Shown piece by piece: positions 6,121-8,340 of a stretch of 8,340 bases of DNA. Below the pieces are notes generated by a model that saw only the letters and a list, made by a program, of their open reading frames with translations, had not been told where the DNA came from and searched no databases. Source of the stretch: an uncultured Enterobacter sp. (GTDB lineage: Bacteria; Pseudomonadota; Gammaproteobacteria; Enterobacterales; Enterobacteriaceae); the NCBI GenBank assembly GCA_946477805.1, contig CAMKZP010000138.1:1-8340 (forward strand). Reading direction: 5' to 3'. A program made the translations under genes and the position numbers. How positions within the stretch are numbered: position 1 is the stretch's first letter; every line of letters begins with the position of its first letter.

Positions 6121-7146
6121 ATGTCTGCTGCTCATCTCGGTTTCCCGACGGAAACCGTTGTTGTCTTTGTGGTGATGGCCGTTGGGGCGATGTTCATCGA
6201 CCTCTTCATGCACCGTCACGATAAGCCCGTCTCGCTGAAAAGCGCGGCCCTGTGGTCCGTGTTCTGGTTCTCGATGGCGATGGCCTTTGCCGGGTTCCTC
6301 TATATCCACCACGGCGCCGAAATGGCGAGCCTGTTCCTCACCGGCTATGCGCTGGAGGAAGTGCTCTCCATCGATAATCTGTTCGTCATGATGGCGATTT
6401 TCGCCTGGTTCGGCGTGCCGGATAAGTACCGTCACCGCGTGCTCTACTGGGGCGTGCTGGGCGCCATCGTCTTCCGCGGCATTTTTGTCGCCATCGGCAC
6501 CAGCCTGCTGAGCCTGGGGCCGTACGTGGAGGTGGTGTTCGCGCTGGTCGTCGGCTGGACGGCGGTGATGATGCTCAGGCGCAATGAAGAGAGCGACGAA
6601 GTTGAGGATTACTCCGGCCACCTGGCCTACCGTCTGGTCAAACGCTTTTATCCCGTCTGGCCGAAAATCAGCAGCCATGCCTTTATTCTGACGCAGAAAG
6701 AGGTGGATGCGGAGCTTGAGAAGCCGGAAAACCAGGACGTGATGGTCGGGCGCGTGAAGAAAGCAAAGCGCTACGCCACGCCGCTGCTGCTCTGCGTGGC
6801 GGTGGTCGAGCTGTCTGACGTGATGTTCGCCTTTGACTCCGTACCGGCCATTATCGCCGTGAGCCGCGAGCCGCTCATTATTTACAGCGCGATGATGTTC
6901 GCCATCCTCGGCTTGCGTACGCTCTATTTCGTGCTGGAGGCGCTGAAGCAGTATCTGGTGCATCTGGAGAAAGCGGTGGTGCTGCTGCTGTTCTTCGTGG
7001 CGTTTAAGCTGGGTCTGAATGCAACCGATCACTTCTGGCACCACGGCTACAACATTGGCGCGACGGCCAGCCTGTTTGTGGTGCTTGGCGTGCTGGCGCT
7101 GGGGATCCTTGCGAGCGTGATGTTCCCTGGCAGGAAAGAGGCCTGA
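6121..7146 (+). CDS. TerC-family integral membrane protein
   Basis: A 341-residue polytopic inner-membrane protein of the TerC family (PF03741), whose members are linked to tellurite resistance and, for Alx and the Bacillus homologues, to manganese export and metal homeostasis. The start at ATG 6121 is favoured by AAAAGGG at 6108-6114; an in-frame ATG at 6085 would add 12 residues without a ribosome site. Family motifs in membrane helices are present: SIDNLFVM (83-90) and ELSDVMFAFDSVPA (230-243), with acidic Asp85, Glu230, Asp233 and Asp239. About nine hydrophobic segments flank a charged loop at about 153-217. By memory it resembles plasmid TerC (similar length, LTGYALE, ALKQYLVHLEKAV) much more than the pH-regulated Alx. 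No terA, B, D, E or Z lies nearby, and I see no yybP-ykoY-type riboswitch in the short leader. It is co-directional with yhiN, 103 bases after it. The exact function is inferred. Confidence 0.9.
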   Translation: MSAAHLGFPTETVVVFVVMAVGAMFIDLFMHRHDKPVSLKSAALWSVFWFSMAMAFAGFLYIHHGAEMASLFLTGYALEEVLSIDNLFVMMAIFAWFGVPDKYRHRVLYWGVLGAIVFRGIFVAIGTSLLSLGPYVEVVFALVVGWTAVMMLRRNEESDEVEDYSGHLAYRLVKRFYPVWPKISSHAFILTQKEVDAELEKPENQDVMVGRVKKAKRYATPLLLCVAVVELSDVMFAFDSVPAIIAVSREPLIIYSAMMFAILGLRTLYFVLEALKQYLVHLEKAVVLLLFFVAFKLGLNATDHFWHHGYNIGATASLFVVLGVLALGILASVMFPGRKEA

Positions 7147-7160
7147 TGTCCCTATTTCCG

Positions 7161-7193
7161 CCCTCTTCCTGTGGGAGAGGGTCGGAGTGAGGG
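7161..7193. repeat. GC-rich palindromic repeat, copy 2 (REP-like), between the terC-family and HAD genes
   Basis: CCCTCTTCC (7161-7169) and GGGAGAGGG (7173-7181) pair with one G-T wobble around a TGT loop, followed by TCGGAGTGAGGG. The order of parts is the same as in the copy at 1935-1976 (stem, TGT, stem, then a GTGAGGG tail), and both lie in the same orientation between convergent genes. This copy has a stem one base pair shorter and lacks the outer GTTCCC/GGGAAC closure. Confidence 0.7.
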
Positions 7194-7200
7194 CACAAGG

Positions 7201-7860
7201 CTACTGAATCGGTGAGTTCCGGCGCTTGCGCGGATGATGGAAATGGCGCCAGTGCGGATCCTGCGCCGCCGCCAGCAGCTCGTGATCGCCGCGCGTATCG
7301 CCCCAGGCGCGCAGGTGATAGGCGTTCAGATCGCCGTACACCTTTTCAAGCCTGGCCACCTTCTGCGCACAGCGGCAGTTGTTGCCGGTGATCCGCCCGG
7401 TCAGCTTGCCGTTTTTTACCTCCAGCTGCGTGCCAATCAGCTTAATACCGAGCTTGTCGGCCCACGGCTGCAGCACCAGCGCCGGCGAGGCGGAGCAGAT
7501 GGTCACTTCAGCCCCGGAATTGACTTCAGCCGCCACCGCCAGTACCCCTTCAGGGCGCATCAGCTTGCCCCAGTATTTTTCGCAGAAAACTTCCGCCTGC
7601 TGGCGCAGCCAGTGCTCATCGACCCCGGTCAGGAACGTTTTGATCAGCACCTCTTTCAGCTCATCGCGCGTGAGCTTGCGGCGCACGCAGTGCAGCGTTG
7701 GCAGCGCCATGCGCACCAGTCTGCCCGCAAAGTAACGTTTGCCGAAGGCAAAACGCAGGAAGGGAATAAAGCTGTCGTGGTGGGTCAGGGTTCCGTCAAA
7801 GTCAAAGACGGAGAGCACGCTGGACTTCGCGACGGCTTCGTCGGCAATCATATTGGTCAT
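7201..7860 (-). CDS. HAD-superfamily subfamily IB hydrolase (putative phosphatase)
   Basis: A 219-residue predicted Mg-dependent phosphatase of the phosphoserine-phosphatase-like HAD-IB group. All four HAD motifs are visible: motif I FDFDGTLT with nucleophile Asp20 and acid/base Asp22; motif II CSASP (Ser123/Ser125); motif III Lys167 in CAQKVARL; and motif IV GDTRGDHELL with metal-binding Asp188 and Asp192. The helical cap between motifs I and II is about 95 residues. The nearest characterised relative I can think of is PgpC (YfhB), a phosphatidylglycerophosphatase, but the resemblance is only general, so the substrate is unknown. There is no clear membrane anchor. The basic C-terminus (HWRHFHHPRKRRNSPIQ) is unusual. 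The start is uncertain: ATG 7860 and ATG 7851 are both possible and neither has a good ribosome site. The gene converges on the terC-family gene and diverges from the NlpC/P60 gene. Confidence 0.85.
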   Translation of the reverse strand: MTNMIADEAVAKSSVLSVFDFDGTLTHHDSFIPFLRFAFGKRYFAGRLVRMALPTLHCVRRKLTRDELKEVLIKTFLTGVDEHWLRQQAEVFCEKYWGKLMRPEGVLAVAAEVNSGAEVTICSASPALVLQPWADKLGIKLIGTQLEVKNGKLTGRITGNNCRCAQKVARLEKVYGDLNAYHLRAWGDTRGDHELLAAAQDPHWRHFHHPRKRRNSPIQ

Positions 7861-7922
7861 AAATACGTCTTAGCTGAAATACACATTCTGTTCATTAGTT
7901 TACCTGCTTTACCTTCACAGAC

Positions 7923-7949
7923 CTTATAGCACATACATTTTTTTCTCAA
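7923..7949 (-). promoter_or_regulatory. Candidate extended -10 promoter for the HAD hydrolase
   Basis: On the minus strand TGCTATAAG (complement of 7923-7931) is an extended -10 element. TTGAGA (complement of 7944-7949) lies 15 bases upstream, a short spacing that an extended -10 can tolerate. The run of A between them would add flexibility. The implied leader before ATG 7860 is about 55 bases. Confidence 0.5.
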
Positions 7950-7992
7950 TCTTGCGACCTGAATGTCAGTCCAATTTTGGCCTCGATAAAGG

Positions 7993-8021
7993 TTGGTCAA
8001 AAAATAATCTGTCTATATTAT
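7993..8021 (+). promoter_or_regulatory. Candidate promoter for the NlpC/P60 gene
   Basis: TTGGTC (7993-7998) and TATTAT (8016-8021) are separated by 17 bases; the -10 matches the consensus at five positions and the -35 at three. Transcription would begin near 8028, giving a leader of about 70 bases that contains the hairpin at 8043-8060. Confidence 0.4.
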
Positions 8022-8042
8022 CGCCACATCGACAGCTATTTA

Positions 8043-8060
8043 GGGGAACCCTTGGTCCCC
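8043..8060 (+). promoter_or_regulatory. Small hairpin in the leader of the NlpC/P60 gene
   Basis: GGGG (8043-8046) pairs with CCCC (8057-8060), and ACC (8048-8050) with GGT (8054-8056), leaving a bulged A and a CTT loop. It has no following T-run, so it is not a terminator. It sits just before the AAGGA at 8067-8071 and could affect translation or RNA stability, or be a DNA operator. Its role is not known. Confidence 0.35.
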
Positions 8061-8099
8061 ACAGGTAAGGAAAAATTCACTCACTTCTTCTTTCTTGAT

Positions 8100-8340
8100 A
8101 TGACTCTTAGATCGCTTATTTCAATACTCTCGTTATGCTTTGCGTCGTTTTCTGCATTCAGTTTTCAGCTGCCCGCGTCGATGCTATCGATGGACAGCGA
8201 GCTGGCCGTGTCGCCTGCCCGATCTGCGCTGGAGCACCAGGAGACGGGGCCGCTGCGCTCCCGGATACTTGACCAATACCAGAAGTGGAAGGGGACTCAC
8301 TACCAGTGGGGCGGCACGACGCACCGGGGCGTGGACCTGT
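8100..8340 (+). CDS. Exported NlpC/P60-family peptidase-like protein, N-terminal fragment
   Basis: The gene runs off the right edge; 80 codons are visible. The N-terminus MTLRSLISILSLCFASFSAFS looks like a Sec signal peptide cut near residue 21. Cys13 is preceded by Leu, so a lipoprotein site is unlikely, unlike in MepS and NlpC. The segment LRSRILDQYQKWKGTHYQWGGTTHRGVD (residues 52-79) closely resembles the start of the catalytic domain of MepS, a murein DD-/LD-endopeptidase that opens peptide crosslinks for wall growth, as I recall its sequence. In that family the next residues are Cys-Ser-Gly, with Cys the nucleophile. Here codon 80 reads CTG (Leu), although a TGT occupies the last three bases one frame over. 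The gene is therefore either an unusual variant or frameshifted. ATG 8100 has no ribosome site nearby; AAGGA at 8067-8071 is 28 bases away, and no better in-frame start exists. Confidence 0.72.
   Translation, partial: MTLRSLISILSLCFASFSAFSFQLPASMLSMDSELAVSPARSALEHQETGPLRSRILDQYQKWKGTHYQWGGTTHRGVDL

Noticed and set aside
6055..7044. Long open frame on the minus strand opposite the terC-family gene, rich in His, Gln and Arg
   Set aside because: It is the antisense shadow of a GC-rich membrane-protein gene; composition is unlike a real protein and there is no ribosome site or homologue that I recognise.
1..8340. New defence or mobile system
   Set aside because: Every gene belongs to a known housekeeping, stress, transport or envelope family; there are no integrase, transposase, toxin-antitoxin, nuclease or CRISPR signals.

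Overview
The window is chromosomal DNA from a member of the Enterobacterales, probably the Enterobacteriaceae. PrlC, RsmJ, UspA, UspB, PitA and YhiN read almost residue for residue like the Escherichia coli proteins as I remember them, and codon use is GC-rich. The E. coli gene order is broken in two places, which points to a relative such as Enterobacter, Lelliottia, Leclercia or Klebsiella rather than E. coli itself. The genus is inferred from memory, not from a search.

Layout. Bases 1-1927 hold the 3' part of prlC (oligopeptidase A) followed 7 bases later by rsmJ (16S rRNA m2G1516 methyltransferase), both on the + strand. A short GC-rich palindromic repeat separates rsmJ from the convergent uspA. 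uspA (-) and uspB (+) diverge from a shared control region that contains a good sigma-S type -10 element facing uspB. uspB and pitA (-) converge on a strong hairpin that can terminate transcription from both sides. pitA (phosphate transporter) and yhiN (flavoprotein) diverge. After yhiN comes a block I do not recall at this place in E. coli: a TerC-family membrane protein (+), a HAD-IB phosphatase (-) and the 5' end of an exported NlpC/P60 peptidase-like gene (+), which runs off the right edge.

Function. The left two thirds is conserved housekeeping and stress physiology: peptide turnover, ribosome modification, universal stress proteins and phosphate/metal-phosphate uptake. The right third is a small envelope-related set (a putative metal-handling membrane protein, a phosphatase, a wall hydrolase homologue). 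Nothing shows that these three act together, since they are on alternating strands.

I see no mobile element, phage gene, CRISPR array, tRNA or rRNA, and no new multi-gene system. The points most worth checking are: the catalytic-cysteine position of the NlpC/P60 gene, where the reading frame gives Leu although a TGT lies one base out of frame; a TerC without ter-operon partners; the absence of dtpB between uspA and rsmJ; and two copies of one palindromic repeat, both placed between convergent genes.
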